A stretch of 64,000 bases of DNA from Mucor racemosus (taxonomy: Eukaryota > Mucoromycota > Mucoromycetes > Mucorales > Mucoraceae): positions 186,001 to 250,000 of the forward strand of contig JAPEHQ010000005.1 of NCBI GenBank assembly GCA_027405735.1. Direction: 5' to 3'. The position numbers and the translations under genes are program-made. This document shows positions 37,941 through 51,400 of the stretch, one piece after another (the first letter of the stretch is position 1; the number at the start of each line of letters is the position of its first letter). The notes under the pieces are model-generated. The model was not told where the DNA came from and searched no databases. It saw only the letters and a program-made list of their open reading frames with translations.

Positions 37941-38599
37941 TTTGTGCAGATTATTATGTCCATGGGAAGCATAGTTTGGCCATAGTAATATTTAAAACAC
38001 CGTTCTTGATCCACCAAATCAAAAACCAAACAACCCAACATTTATACTGAAAATTAATGGAATTATTGGCAATGGCAATACAATTGCTGCCGGACAGTAA
38101 ATAATCACCACATAATATAAAAAGAGACGTAGAATAACCATTTTACTGCACATTTCCATATTTTAATAAAGAAGGGCTTTAACAGTATTCTTTTATCGCT
38201 TTTTTACCCCCTTATTTTACTGCAAAGATCACATTTTTAATTGTTTTCATTAAAAGGTGTTGCAATCACAGATCTGGGCGCATTCCTTGGTTAAGATTAC
38301 GACACAGCTTGATATGTTAAGTTCTACATTGCTGTGTATTATGTTATGAAGCTCCGTGTATGCAGGAATATGGAACTAGTGTGTTTCACCTAGATTTGAT
38401 TGGATATATGTATATATATAAATAGACTCATTTAAACAGGTCATATAATTAGAGAATGTAAATATAAAAGAAGATGGTTCGATCTTATAATAAAGTTCTT
38501 TAGTTTTGGTGTGCTCTTTCATTTTATAACAGTTTTCCTTTATTTTTATTAAATGATTTAGTACATATTTTAGCTTTGAGATTGATATAATCTCCTGGC
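37941..38599. other. Intergenic, no gene seen
   Basis: AT-rich. A segment near 38,290-38,360 resembles 26,910-26,985 (RCACARYTTGATATG followed by TAAGTTCT), outside the inverted arms and in direct orientation. Confidence 0.4.
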
Positions 38600-40080
38600 G
38601 TAACAAAAGGGCGCAGTAAAGTATAGGTGCACTTTGGCATTAATTTTCTCGACACGCAGTAGGTTGTGGAAGTTGCCTTTTGATACCATCGCATCCAAGA
38701 TGTGTACCTACCTTCATGTACAGTAAAGCTAGAAGTTGATAGGATTAAAATTCATTGAGATGAGGTTTTTGTTGTCGATTTTTACGGCTGTAGGAAAGGA
38801 GGCTTCAGATGGGTTTTAAATGGTTTTCAAATGGCTTCCCTTAATATTGAGTCGAATCACGTAAAATCTTTGAAAGAGACGTACACCTTCATTTACCCTT
38901 CACTTTATAAGCCATTGATATCTCTCGGAAAATAGAAATATTAATTCCAGAATATAAGTGCACTGGCCAAATGTTGACCATAATTGACCAAGATTTACCT
39001 AAAATATATTGTAAAAAATTAAGTGCCAAAATTAAGATGTTGATTTTTTGTATTGAAAAGGTAGATCCAACTCTAAGCTACTTTGCATTTTTTGTTTTAG
39101 CGAAAAATATTAATTTTTCGTCGAGATAATCAAAGTAATAGTTTACATTAGAGCTTAACCCTATGATAACTGAATTCCAAAATTAATTTGTTGTAAAATC
39201 GACTAGAAAATGATAAAAAAAAAACAAAATTGCTTAGTGGCTCAAGAACTGCAAAGCAAGTCGAAATAGCTTATTAAATGTTTTTCGTACAGTTTTAAAT
39301 TATGCATCCAGCTAAATAAAAATCAAACAAACGTTTTACATTAAATTTTGCGCAAAATTCCATTAAAATTTTGGAGGGTTTTTGAAGGTATGCATCACTT
39401 TTTATAAACATTCTTTAGAAATAGTTCATGGAAGTAATGTGCAACAACATTATCTATCGATTGAGCCATCGCTGAACCTTCTAGCTGCATTTTTCGTAAA
39501 AAAAATAAGATTTGTGTGGATTTTTTTTCAAATTCAGAATTTAGGATGAGGGTATACAAGGGAAAATTGGGAGGTAGAAGCGACGAAGGAATCTCTTTGT
39601 ACACATTTTTGAGGATATCTCCACGAAAAATGAATATTTTGAAAAAAACAAAATTGAGTTCGAGAGATTTCAACGAGCTTGATAACATAAATGTAAACAA
39701 AATGCTGCTCAATATAACGAATATTTTGAAATCTACTACTAAAAGGTCAAAAACATGAAAAAAAAATAAAAGTACTCAGAATTTTTTGATACTACAATAT
39801 GTTGTAGAGTGCTTAAAAACAAGTAAGTTTCATTATAAAAAGCTATTAGTATAGCTTAATTTTTTACAGAAATATGGAGTCTTAAAGTTTTCAATCCTTA
39901 CCAGTGAAATATCTGTAAAAATCTGAGACATTAGCACTGAAAACGTTATACCAACTGCAAAAAATAGGATATTTCCGGATACTCATTTTTGGATTAAAGC
40001 TGAACATCTCAGGTATATTGGCATATAATTTTTTCTTGGTGTTATTTAGTGAAAAAAAAGGTGAAAAGGACATAAATCGG
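38600..40080 (+). repeat. REP-B copy 3, near full length
   Basis: One of two longest copies (with 53170-54640), both starting near a TGCACTTTGG...AGTAGGTTGTGGAAG segment. The minus-strand frame at 39395-39712 is open for 105 codons and carries the shared FRGDILKNVYKEIP segment. Confidence 0.75.
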
Positions 40081-40452
40081 CCTTATTATTTAAACAAAAA
40101 CAAATAATGATTTCACTTAATTCAGATTCTTTTGGTTTTACTAGTTTTACGCCATCAGTATTTATTTTGAATTAAGAAATATAATGCTGTTTTATTATAC
40201 TACAACTCTCAGGCCTCCAGTTACATATTTGGTGGTAGAATGTTTATTTCATTGGAATCAAATACAAGTAGCACTTACGATATGTTTTATGCAATAATGG
40301 AGATATTTATTCTCGTGAAAAAAACAAAGAAAAAAAAACTTAATCTTTCTTTACAATAAGCAGAAAGTATGCTTAATACAAAGAAGGCTCTATAAAATCC
40401 ATGGCTAATTTACTGTCATAGGGCATATTACAATTTATTTTAATAAGATGCA

Positions 40453-41520
40453 CTATTGTTTAATTCTTCTAGCGCCAAAAATAGCTGTACCAACTCTAAC
40501 ATTATTCGAACCTTCTTTCAAAGCTTCTTGATAATCACCCGACATGCCGAAACTAGCTTCAAATACATCAAGATTCAATTTAGATTTGATATCCTGTCTA
40601 AGCTCGACAATTTTCTGTAAAATAACGTTGATAAATATATACAGTTAGTTTGAACTCTAGATTTATTCTTACCTCAAAGTCAGGGTTATTGGCTGCATCA
40701 CGATCTTTCATACCAATAGTCATCAAACCATATAACTCTAAAGCTGGGCAGTTTTCTTTGATATGCTTACAAACATTCAAAGCATCAGCAGGTTCGACAC
40801 CACTCTTGGCTAATGATAATTATCAAATTTTTAGCCTAATTGTTGATTTTTGTTTGCATCTCTAGTTTACCTTCTTCTCCACTTGTGTTAACTTGGACAT
40901 AAACCTTCAATTTATTTTGACGATCTACAGCAATGCAAGCTTTATTTAATGTATCGGCCTTTTTGGCACTGTCAATAGTCTCTACAATGAATAGATTTGG
41001 GATTCCTGATATGGGAAAATTTAAGTGACAAGGTCTAATGTATGCAAAATCCAATTTTATACTAACCGGCAATCGCTTTACATTTGTTTGACTGAAGGTG
41101 ACCGATAAAATGCCAATCGATTAAAGAAGAAAGCTGCCAAATTTTGAGTCTATTAATCAAGTATCTTTCAATGGGTTTCTATAATTTACCTTTTGGCTCT
41201 TTTCTGTCAATTCTTGAACCTAAAAACTAAATTAGCATCCAGAAATATTCGAAAATCAAAATATGAATTACATAATTTTCACCAAAATGAGTTTGACCAG
41301 TTTTAGTAGCGTATTCGATATCCTCTGCAGGCATATATTTACTAACAGCAACCAAGCGAGCCTAAAGAAACCATTTTCAGTACATCGTTAAATTTTGTCA
41401 TGTTAGTATCTGTAATTTTACAATATTGGAACCCTTGAGTTGATCAACTGTTTGTCTGATTTCAGTTAAATTTTGAATAACCTCTTGCTCACGTTCAGCA
41501 GCAGAAATAGTTGTAGACAT
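40453..41520 (-). CDS. Pyridoxal 5'-phosphate homeostasis protein (YggS/PROSC family), 239 aa
   Basis: Seven exons, complement(40453..40614, 40673..40809, 40871..41005, 41067..41133, 41190..41219, 41272..41361, 41422..41520), all GT-AG and in frame. Family landmarks in order: LVAVSKYMPAEDIE (the Lys that binds PLP), HFGENYVQEL, DWHFIGHLQSNK, VYVQVNTSGEEAKSGVEPAD, LYGLMTIG, FGMSGDYQEAL and VRVGTAIFGARR. This fold type III, barrel-only protein binds PLP and buffers its level; no enzymatic activity is known for the family. Length is normal (about 230-245 aa). An in-frame upstream ATG at 41604 would add 28 residues, MLLSRISSKRLFSHSSYLIN..., resembling a mitochondrial presequence. It is tandem with the TBC gene, whose stop is 200 bp upstream. 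Confidence 0.93.
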
Positions 41521-41720
41521 TGGACGTAATATATTTAACTTGTAATTGATTAAATATGATGAATGAGAAAACAATCGCTTCGAAGAAATACGAGACAATA
41601 GCATACAAATGAAAAAAACAAAACACTCAGAAAAAAAACCACTGGTTTGGTCCAACTTGACATACAAAGCCTGTCACCCTATCATACGGTATTTCCGTGA
41701 AACATTAAATTATACTTTTT

Positions 41721-43978
41721 TTATTCAAAAGAAGAGGTATCTTTTATATTCATGTTGGAGCCCTTCTTTGAAATTTTACTGCCTAAGCTTTTAAATCCCA
41801 AACCATGTCCATAAAATGTGCTGTTACTATTGCCTACTTGCAGATTTTTAATGCCATGCTCAAATGGCAATCCCGAGGTAGTGGAGTCTTCAGTACCAGC
41901 TCTTTTTGCATATCGTTTGATATCAGTTTTCGATAAATTAATACGAAAAGCTGTTTCTAGTAAAGTGTTAGGTTGTAAATATTCATGTGGAATATGTAAT
42001 AAGAATGCCAATAGTTCAGAATTAGTGGGGCAAGAGTTTAGTAAATGATCTTTACAGATATCCATGATGGCGAGACTCACACGATAGAATACCTTGATGC
42101 CTACAGACATTTTTAGTATATATGATATATCACATTACAGCAAAATACTTGCCTTCAAAATAGAATGCATCCCACACACGCAACACTGAATCCCATGGCA
42201 GTGTCATAGTAAATGCTGTTAAAAACCATTGTGCTATATACATAATAGGTAAAACATCGTTGCTTTCCAAATGTTGTGCTAGTTTAGGGTTGTGATCTTT
42301 GAGCAGTTGTCCAATAATATAAGCATCGATTCTTAATTGTGATAAAGTAGGTGTAAAATATCCATTCATATAACGATCAATGGTTGCAACCAACAACCAA
42401 AACGTATCCTCTACTGTCATTTGCATCAACATCAATCCCGCCAAACGACCCATACCTTGACAATATTCCAAATGCGAGTTATATTGAGAGTACGCTTTCA
42501 AAACGATACTAAGATCTTTTTGGCCTTGTCCGTTTTTATCCATAAATTGAGTGTGATCCGGGTAACAACGAGCTATATCTCGTTCAATGACATCGTAAAT
42601 CTTGGTTCTAGGCTTCTTTACTAAAATATTGAATTGATTTGGCTTTCGATAATCATTAGAGCCGGCTAAAAATTGCCATACTCTTGACCTGACAGATGCA
42701 GGAATACCACTTCGAACTAATTTCTTGAATTTAGCATCTTTCTTGACTGTACCAGCATCTAATTTGGTGACAATAGACAGCCATTTAAGTTCATTATCTC
42801 GATATTCTTTCATTAATTTTGATGTCATATTAGACCGTATCGAGCCCACACGGGATCCATGCTGATTTGGCTTGATTACAAAACCATATTCATCCACAGA
42901 CATGTTTTCTATCCGTATACTTTTAGCTGATTCTTCTTCTGATGATCTGTTTGATGCGTCAACATGTTCCATTGAATTCTCTGCACTATCTGCATCTGTT
43001 GAATTTCTATCAGATTCATAAGCAGTTGCATATTTGGTTTTCGATTTGGTAGGTGGTAGTGGAAGTGATTTAGGATTTGCATAGCCAGCCGCTGTTGGGT
43101 AACTACGTAAATTTTCATCTTCATCATCTGAGTAATTAATGTTGAGAGCAGATGTATCAAATGGATCATGATTACTATTATTATTAACAAGATTTTCGTC
43201 TGAATACATTGACGAAATTTGCGATTGTTGCTGAATTGGTAAATGAGAAATAGAAGATGAATTATTAGTACCAAAACTCTCAAAACTAGGCTTTCCTGAA
43301 GCCCAGTGAGGTTGTCCTGCTGTTTGATGATGAGGCTGCTGTTGCTGTTGTTGATCTGAACTCGAAGAATACGACTGTAGCGAATCTCTAAATGTAAAAG
43401 GCTGATGTTGCTGTTGTTGTTGGTAATAATGATGATCTGTTGTTCCATAACTACTCGCTGAATTTCTATATTGTGAATTATCTGTAGTAAAATCTAAATC
43501 TGCATCCAGTGATTCCAAAACACGGGGATCCAACTCCACAAAATGAACACTTTCAGCATTAAAGTTCCCAATCACACCCTCACAATATCCCATATAAATA
43601 TCATTTTCAATATGCTTCAATATGATTATACGTTCTCCTACATTTATAATATTTAGTTGGCTCATAGATATACTCATCAGTTAATGATTTACCTTGAAGA
43701 TACATAAGCTCTTGAGGTGTTGTTGCAAGAACATCAGCTTTTGATACACATGCACCCAATCCACCTATGAAAAAAGTTTATTAGATTAACCCGAGGAATC
43801 ACTATCCGTTCCTTATTGTACCATTTTCCGCAAACTCCTTTAGTTGAGATAAAGTCATAGTATCTATGTTTATCGGTGAGTTATCCAATGCCTCGGCTGG
43901 ATCTTTTAATAGTTGTGCAATTTTTTCATTCAATTCCTCCAAGTTTGTTGATGTATGCCTTGTTAATTTGGTTTCCAT
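41721..43978 (-). CDS. RabGAP with SH3-like and TBC domains, 697 aa
   Basis: Four exons, complement(41721..42100, 42153..43637, 43693..43764, 43822..43978). After about 50 helical residues comes an SH3-like segment (residues about 75-120: PQELMYLQGERIIIL, then GYCEGVIGNFNAESVHFVEL). A long Ser/Gln/Asn-rich linker follows with Gln runs. The TBC domain begins near residue 305 (RSGIPASVRSRVWQFLAGSN) and has the arginine finger in IERDIARCYPDHTQF, the glutamine finger in YCQGMGRLAGLM, and the DSVLRVWDAFYFEG motif. These are the catalytic residues that accelerate GTP hydrolysis by Rab GTPases. The last intron has a GC donor (AAG|GCAAGT), and only that site keeps FYFEG-IKVFYR in frame. The substrate Rab cannot be read from the sequence. 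Confidence 0.88.
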
Positions 43979-45445
43979 GATTTGAAAAAGAAAGGAAAAA
44001 GAATGAAATCAAGAAGGAAATTAGGGAGAAGTTTGTCAGTGATCTATGTCTGTTTGTGTGATGAAAAGAATTGAGAAGAGGGGTATTTTATTATCATTTT
44101 ACAGCACCTAAAATAAAATAAAATCCATACGAAAAAGGAAAGCAATCTTCATGTCAACATCCGACAAAAAGTAAGTCGCAGGTGTAACATTAAATATATA
44201 TGTCTTTGTGCACCATTTCTGTGCGAAATTTCTGTCATTTATACATATAAGCTATCTGTAAGGTGGCCCGAATATCATAGAGTTGTTCGAATAGCTCGGC
44301 GTGTAGCTTTTGAGTGGAGTCCAATGAAATTAGGCGATAGAGTAATTCAAATTCCATGCACACATTTTGCTTTTATTTGATAATTTTCAGCTCAAATTTT
44401 AACTCGCATGATTATCACACAATTAATTTATATATAAGGTTACATTTAGGCAATCTATCAATATAAAATTAACTCCTAATAGGATCGAGAATTCAAAATA
44501 TCTGTGGTATAAGTTAACTACATTAACCGACTCGGTTTGTGCCTGAATATATTTTGGTGGTAGTAAATGGATTTTTTTATCTAATTCTTGCATATACAGA
44601 TTCAGTGTCAATAAAGCTGCATGTATGCAAAGTACTATCACGTTTCATGTATTCAAATTGCAGCGTTGTCTTATAGCTAAAAAAAAACTGTGGTATGGCT
44701 TTGATCATCCACAACCCAGTGTTTTGAAACAACAAAAACAACATACAACCGAAGTTTAACCCCCGCTTGAGAAATTGATAAATTTTTGAACATTTTGTAA
44801 TAATTAAAGAATTGTTTTATGCAATCTCGGTACTGTAAATTTAATAAATGTTTTGGAATGCTTTTTCTAGCATTTCAAGTATACACAGATATTTTTATGT
44901 TAAAAATTATAGTAGAAAAGGTCAAAGTTAAATCCAAAAGTATAGGCAATATGCGCGGATTATGATGAAAAGCAGAAATGTATCAAATAATTCAGAATAA
45001 CGATATATACAGCATTGCATAACGCAATAAACTAACTCACAATGCAATTGAATGCTCGTATTTATTAAGCAATTACTTTTAATTGACTACGTACGCTTAC
45101 AAATAGTGATAGTCAAATTACCAAATTGAGAGCACTGAGTTGGGAGATGTACTGACAAATTGTATTTGTAATTGCAATGAAAACCTACCGTATATAGTAT
45201 CAAATAGACAAATATTGATGTTGAGAAAAAGTTTCGAGTATGAACCGAGAAATCAATAAAAATCGCGCTATAAAGCATTCAGGGTGATTTTAAATGAGAA
45301 TATCATATTGAGTACTGGGGATGACGTTGCTGTTATTAGCTATCGTCTCCTTTAAGCGTATAAAGAAAGCGATATAAAGAAGGGTGGAGTTTCTAATAAT
45401 TGAGTTCTCTTTCTTTTCTGTATAGTATTTTATATCAAAAAGAAC
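43979..45445. other. Divergent intergenic region, TBC gene / UBR1
   Basis: About 1.47 kb between two start codons. GATATAAAGAAGGG near 45,370 is a possible TATA element for UBR1. The AG-rich run next to the TBC start (43,983-44,010) is probably its leader. No gene or repeat recognised in the middle. Confidence 0.45.
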
Positions 45446-48400
45446 ATGACTTTAGAGAGTACCTCTTCAGCTTCTGCTTCTTTAAATAAAATGGCAAACG
45501 AAAATACAACAACAGATACAACAGATACAATTCTTTCGGATTTTCTATGGCAATCGCCACTTATATTTAACTGTCATTTTGATGAAGCGGCAAAGCAAGC
45601 AATCTTATCACGTTGTTATGAAGGCCTTTGGATGAATGATGAGAATTTAATGAATCAATTCTTTTTCACCTCAAAAGAGGACTTGCAGGAAGCTCTTTCA
45701 TACCAGTCTCAACGACACGACGGAAAGGAACAAAATGTTATAACAGACCCAAAACTGTGGCATACAAATGCTATTTTACCTAATCAAGATCTATCAAGCC
45801 AAAAAGGAAGGCAGTGTGGACATGTATTCCGTAAAGGAGAACCAGTATATCGTTGCAGGTGAATATATATATCTATATATAATAAATGACAATGTAGACT
45901 TTGAAGGAGATGTATAATTAATGCATTTTCATTTGTATATTAGAAATTGTGGTTTAGATGATACCTGTGTATTTTGTTCTAGATGTTTCCACGCAACTGA
46001 TCATGATGGACATGATATTTTATTCTCTGTTAGTCCAGGATCTGGAGGATGCTGTGATTGTGGAGATCCAGAAGCTTGGAAAATACCTTTGCAATGTAAA
46101 ATTCATACAAGCGATACAAACAACACGAGAAAAGATGAACCTGGAACAGAAAGAAACGCATTAGATCCCAAATTAGTCAGCTCTATCAGAAATACAATTG
46201 CATCTGTTTTGAACTTTTTATTAGATACATTTGCTTTAGCACCAGACGAAGTTGCTTTGAATTCTTCCACAGAAGACTTAGTAAGAGAAAATCAAGAGCA
46301 ACGTAATATTTTAAGCAGAATGGGCATACCATCGCAATTGCCCAACAATGATACAGATATGGAACATGTAACACCACAAACTGAAGCCGCAGCAGCAAGA
46401 TTAGCGGCAGCGATAAGAGTACCAGCTATAGATGAAGAGGATATTGATATGGATAAAGAAAATTCAACTAGTATCAAGATTGAACCCAATACCGATGAAA
46501 AAGAAGACGGTGAATTGTATGCATGTATTGCTTGGAATGATGAAGCACATGCTTTTTCTCATGTATTGGAATCTATCATGACAGCAACAGGATGGGATTG
46601 GGAGAAAGCAAAACAAATTGTAGATGTGATTCATGTACACGGTAGAGAAATCATTGCAGTATCTAAAGACATTACCGAGTTACGCAAGATTGCTGCTCCA
46701 TTATCTGCTATCAATCTTGGTGTCACTATTCGTCCTGCAAAAGAAACATTTAGAGAACAAGTGTGTGGATTACTGGTTGATTGGCTAAATGAATTGGTGA
46801 ATGGTAAAAATCGTTTCTTTCGTCAAATTGAAAATGGTGATGCTGTCATTCGTAATATTGTATGCGAAGAACTATGTGCAGAATGGGAGCTTCGTCTTCC
46901 TTTAGCTCTTCTAACTACCGGTGTACGCGCATCTAATTCAGCAAATGATGAAGGTGATGAAGACGAGGATGGAGATATGAAGGATGATATTGGAATGGCC
47001 AATTCAGTTGTCGCTGAAGATGTTGAAATGTTTGATCCAGAATCAGATGCGCAATCCAACAGCAAACCAGGAAGTCCCGAATCCTTCTCATCTAGTCCTA
47101 TCATCTATCGTAATCAATGTGATGTTGCTAGTATCGACTGGGATCCAGCAGCTATGGTGAGAGAATACCAAAGCCTTCGAAATAGCGAAATTGCTTTTGG
47201 AGAATCACTAACTGATACTAATGCTGTCAGTGAAACAGCACTTGGTAAGAAGCCTGTGACAGGTAGCACCAACATTGACAAGGAAAACTCCTATTCAGCT
47301 ATGACAATCCAAAAAGAATTTGAAGAGAAATTGCGTTTGGATTACTTTATGCTCTACGATCTTAAATTATGGAAAGAAGTTCGTATCTCTCTACGTGAAT
47401 TATATATTGCATCTCTTGCATCAAATCCTCGTTTCAAGAAAATTCTTGGTAAGCGTCTAGCTAGAAATTATGCAAGATTAGCCGAATCATTTTTACTTCG
47501 AGATCGTGAGCCTGAAAATTCTATCATACTGTTCTCTGTTCAATTATTGACTGTACCTACAGTTTCTGATCTACTTGTACATAATTACTACTTTTTTGGT
47601 CTGATCTGCTCTACTCTTACTGCATTCTTCTTGACTGATCGTTTATATCTTTTGTTGCCCTCTGAGCGCTCAAAATACCCATCTCGCATTAATTGCGAAT
47701 CCCGTGCTTTCCGTACTCGTCGTTACTTTAATGCTTTCCATGATTTACGTTATATCATGAATGTTGAAATGATTAAAGGAGTTCTTGCTCAAGATCCTTT
47801 GTATCTTCGTCAATATTTAGATTTGATTAGTCTCTTCCAAGGTATGAATGCGCAAGTATGCCAAAAGGATACTCATGTTGAATATGAATCTGAAATCTGG
47901 GTTAATGCCTTCAATGTTACTCTACAAATCGCTAAATGCTGCCGCCAATTTTCTGATTGTTTCAACATGATGCCAAACACAACACCACAAGATAAAGTCA
48001 ATACTGCAATTACTGTTGTTAGGGCTATGTCCAGAGTTTTGAAAAAAATCATGGAGTGGGGTCAAGTAGATGAGGAGGAGGAAGCTGCTGAGAGAGAGAA
48101 ACGTTTAACTGCGCCTGCTACTGTTGTACCTCAAAAAATTTACGGTGCTGCTGCTCAAACATTCCATACCATTAGCCTTCGTTTCTCTGAACCTTTTGAA
48201 GTAATCAAGTATAATGTCGCGACACAGCCAGTGTCTTTCCATCATCCATTACATTGGCTGTTATCAGGATTATTGGAATATGCTTACTTATTAAACGATG
48301 ATGTATTGCGTGAAGCTGGCTGGGAAGGTGGATTTAAGCAAGTTATTACTCTATTTAGCGAAACAAAGAATGCATCACCCAATGTGTTGCTTCCAATCTT

Positions 48401-51400
48401 GGATTATCCTGTTCGTACAATTGTCTTTTCTTCTCAAATTAGAGCTGGCGTATGGGTCAGAAATGGTTATGGTATTAGAAATCAGGTAATGTACTTAGAT
48501 TGGCATCCTTTGGTTTTAATTGATTATTGATGATTTTGTATAGGCACATCATTATCGCGACATTTCATTGCGTGAGAGCACTTATGATGCAGATGTTTTC
48601 TTATTACAGTTAGGTTTTGTTACCTTGCCTCCTAATCGTTTCTTGGCTACATTATTAGATAGATTTGATCTTGTTAAATGGTTTTTGGGAAACAAGACAC
48701 ACGATTATTACGATGCTTCTCAAACTGTATTTATGGTTGAAGAAATATTGAATCTTTTGATCGTTATTGCCTGTGAAAGAGCGAATGTATCTGGTATGTC
48801 TATTACAGATAAGATTCGACGTGAAATTATCCATAATTTGTGTTTGGGTTCATCTGCATATTCTGATCTCACCAAACGTATTCCTGAACGTATTACCGAG
48901 CATACTGAATTTGATCGTATCTTGGCAACTGTTACTAATTTCAAAAGCCCTGATGGAGTTAACGACCATGGTTCATATGAGCTCAAAGAAGAATATTTCG
49001 CTAATGTGGATACATACTTTTGGCACTTCAGTCGTAATAATCGAGAAGAAGCAGAATCTATTCTCAAAGCAAGATGGAAGAAAGCTAACCCTGATCAAAA
49101 AGAAGAAGATTTCTTCATCCTTCCTCGAAATGTACCTATTGCTCCAGGCCCCTTTCAACATTTGGGCTCTTTCTTACAATCTACCGTATTTGTTCAAATG
49201 CTTGTATTTGCTTTATGGAATGTCTATACTGGTGATAATCACAAGAGCGATACCATTTTGGATCAAATTATGTACCTGATTCTATTAGCTCTTCAAGATC
49301 AAAATTCTGAAGACGTTTCTAATTATGGCCAAGGCAAATTTTATGATTATGTCTGTTCTTTACAGTTTGATGTGGACGAACCTACACCTCAAACAGCCGT
49401 AGGAAAGCCAAACACTCGTCAAATGTCTTTGTTTGATATTATGGTAGAGCTTTATCCTCAAGAGCAATACAATGAAGTGACCAGTCGATTCAATTGGATA
49501 TTTGAACAACTCGGTACCAAGGGTGTTAACAATACGCGTGCCAAGGTTGAAGAGTGGAGAATACAATATGCTGCTCAAATGCAAAAGGATGCTCAAAAAC
49601 AAGAAGAGAATGGTGGTGTAGGTGAAATGTCAGAGGTTGAAAAGAAAAAGCTAGCCGCTCAAGAACGCCAAAAGAAGATTATGGCCCAATTTGCACAAGC
49701 ACAAACTCAATTTATGGAACAAAATGAATTCTTATATGAAGATGAGGAAGACGATGCCTTTGTGGATGCTCCAGAAAACTTGGATATTGATAATGAGAAC
49801 AGCAATAATCCTGAGAGTCTCCATCAATTCTGTTCCTATCCCACCGGTACTTGCATTGTTTGTCAAGAAGATGCTAATGATCGCTCTTTGCCATATGGCT
49901 TATTGGGTTTAATTCAAACATCTAATATTATGCGTGAAACCCCAATGGATGATAAAAATGTATTTAATGATATCTATAACATGGGATCTAATCTTGATGT
50001 TGACTGGCAAGATCGTCAATGCCTAGAGGATGATGCATCTAGTGTCCCTGGTTTCCCTGCTCAATTACACAAAACTGGTTTATACGCCTCATCCTGTGGT
50101 CATTTTATGCATATCAAATGTTTTGAAGTTTATTGTACTTCAATTGACTCTAGGCATTCAGCTCAATTAACTCGTAACCATCCTGAAAATAGATCAAGAA
50201 AGGAATTCATGTGTCCTCTTTGTAAATCACTTGGTAATGCTTTGTTGCCTGTTTTCTGGAAGGGTAAAAAAGAGCAATTTCCTGGTGTTCTCGCTAAAGC
50301 AAATGATGAAAATTTCAGTCATTTTTACAAGACTGATTTAAACCAAATTGTATCTAGATTGAAGCAAACTATTCTCACATCATCTCGTCATGCACAGTCA
50401 AGAAAAGCTGGTAAAGAAATATCTGCATCAAGCCGCATGAAGGATGTAATGGCACAACTTTTACCTACAATGCCTATTACTGTTACTACTCCAGGCGCCG
50501 CAACTATCACTCCTATTGTACCCATGGCTGGTGCTGCTACCACACCTCCAACTACTCGTGATTGGACTCCTTTAGGCTTCCCTACTCGTCTTCCCATACC
50601 TACTCCTGTGGAAAACACTGGTTTGGATCAAACGCAAACAGCGGCAGTTAGACCAAATGCAACAACAGGCGAAACAGCAGGTCAACGTCAAGAAGACACT
50701 GAGTTACCTAATGCCGATGAAGAAGCTGAGCGAGCTGTTAACTCCATGTTAATGCAAAACATGCTTGCATCTGATTCACTCCCATCGCCCGATGGCCATT
50801 TGGGTCCTTTTGAGAATGATACATTACATGCTACATCTATGGTCAGTGCCCCTCTTATCAGGAAATCATATGAACGTCTTTTGGATGTTCTAGGTATTAT
50901 CTATCAAGAAATTTGCACCGATGATAATGAACGTGAAATGTCTACTGCTGCTCAAAACGTTGATATGTTATGGGGTATTATGGGATACACAATTGCAGGT
51001 GTAGAAATCGCATCCCGTGGTGCCAGTCGTGCTGTTGCTCAAGAAAATGTTACTACACATACTTTATTCGATCAAATATCTCCCCAAACACAAATGTTGC
51101 TTCGTATTTTAAGTGATACTGTTATGGCCTATACTACATTAATGTGCCCATGGACTGGCGATGTTAAAACTAGTCCAGCTAGTATATCAATGGCTCGTGT
51201 AAGCATGTTCTCTTTGGGTCGCATGCGTCAAATGTTTGAGATTAATGTTGACGATGTTGCTAATTTGCCTGCTGGCCCATCTCAAAAGATTGTATTGTAT
51301 GATAATGCGCCAATTCTGGAAGATGATCCTTTCATGATATTAACTGAATTATCATTACATCTCATTCCCATAACCCAAGCCGACATTTTCCCCTTTGTAC

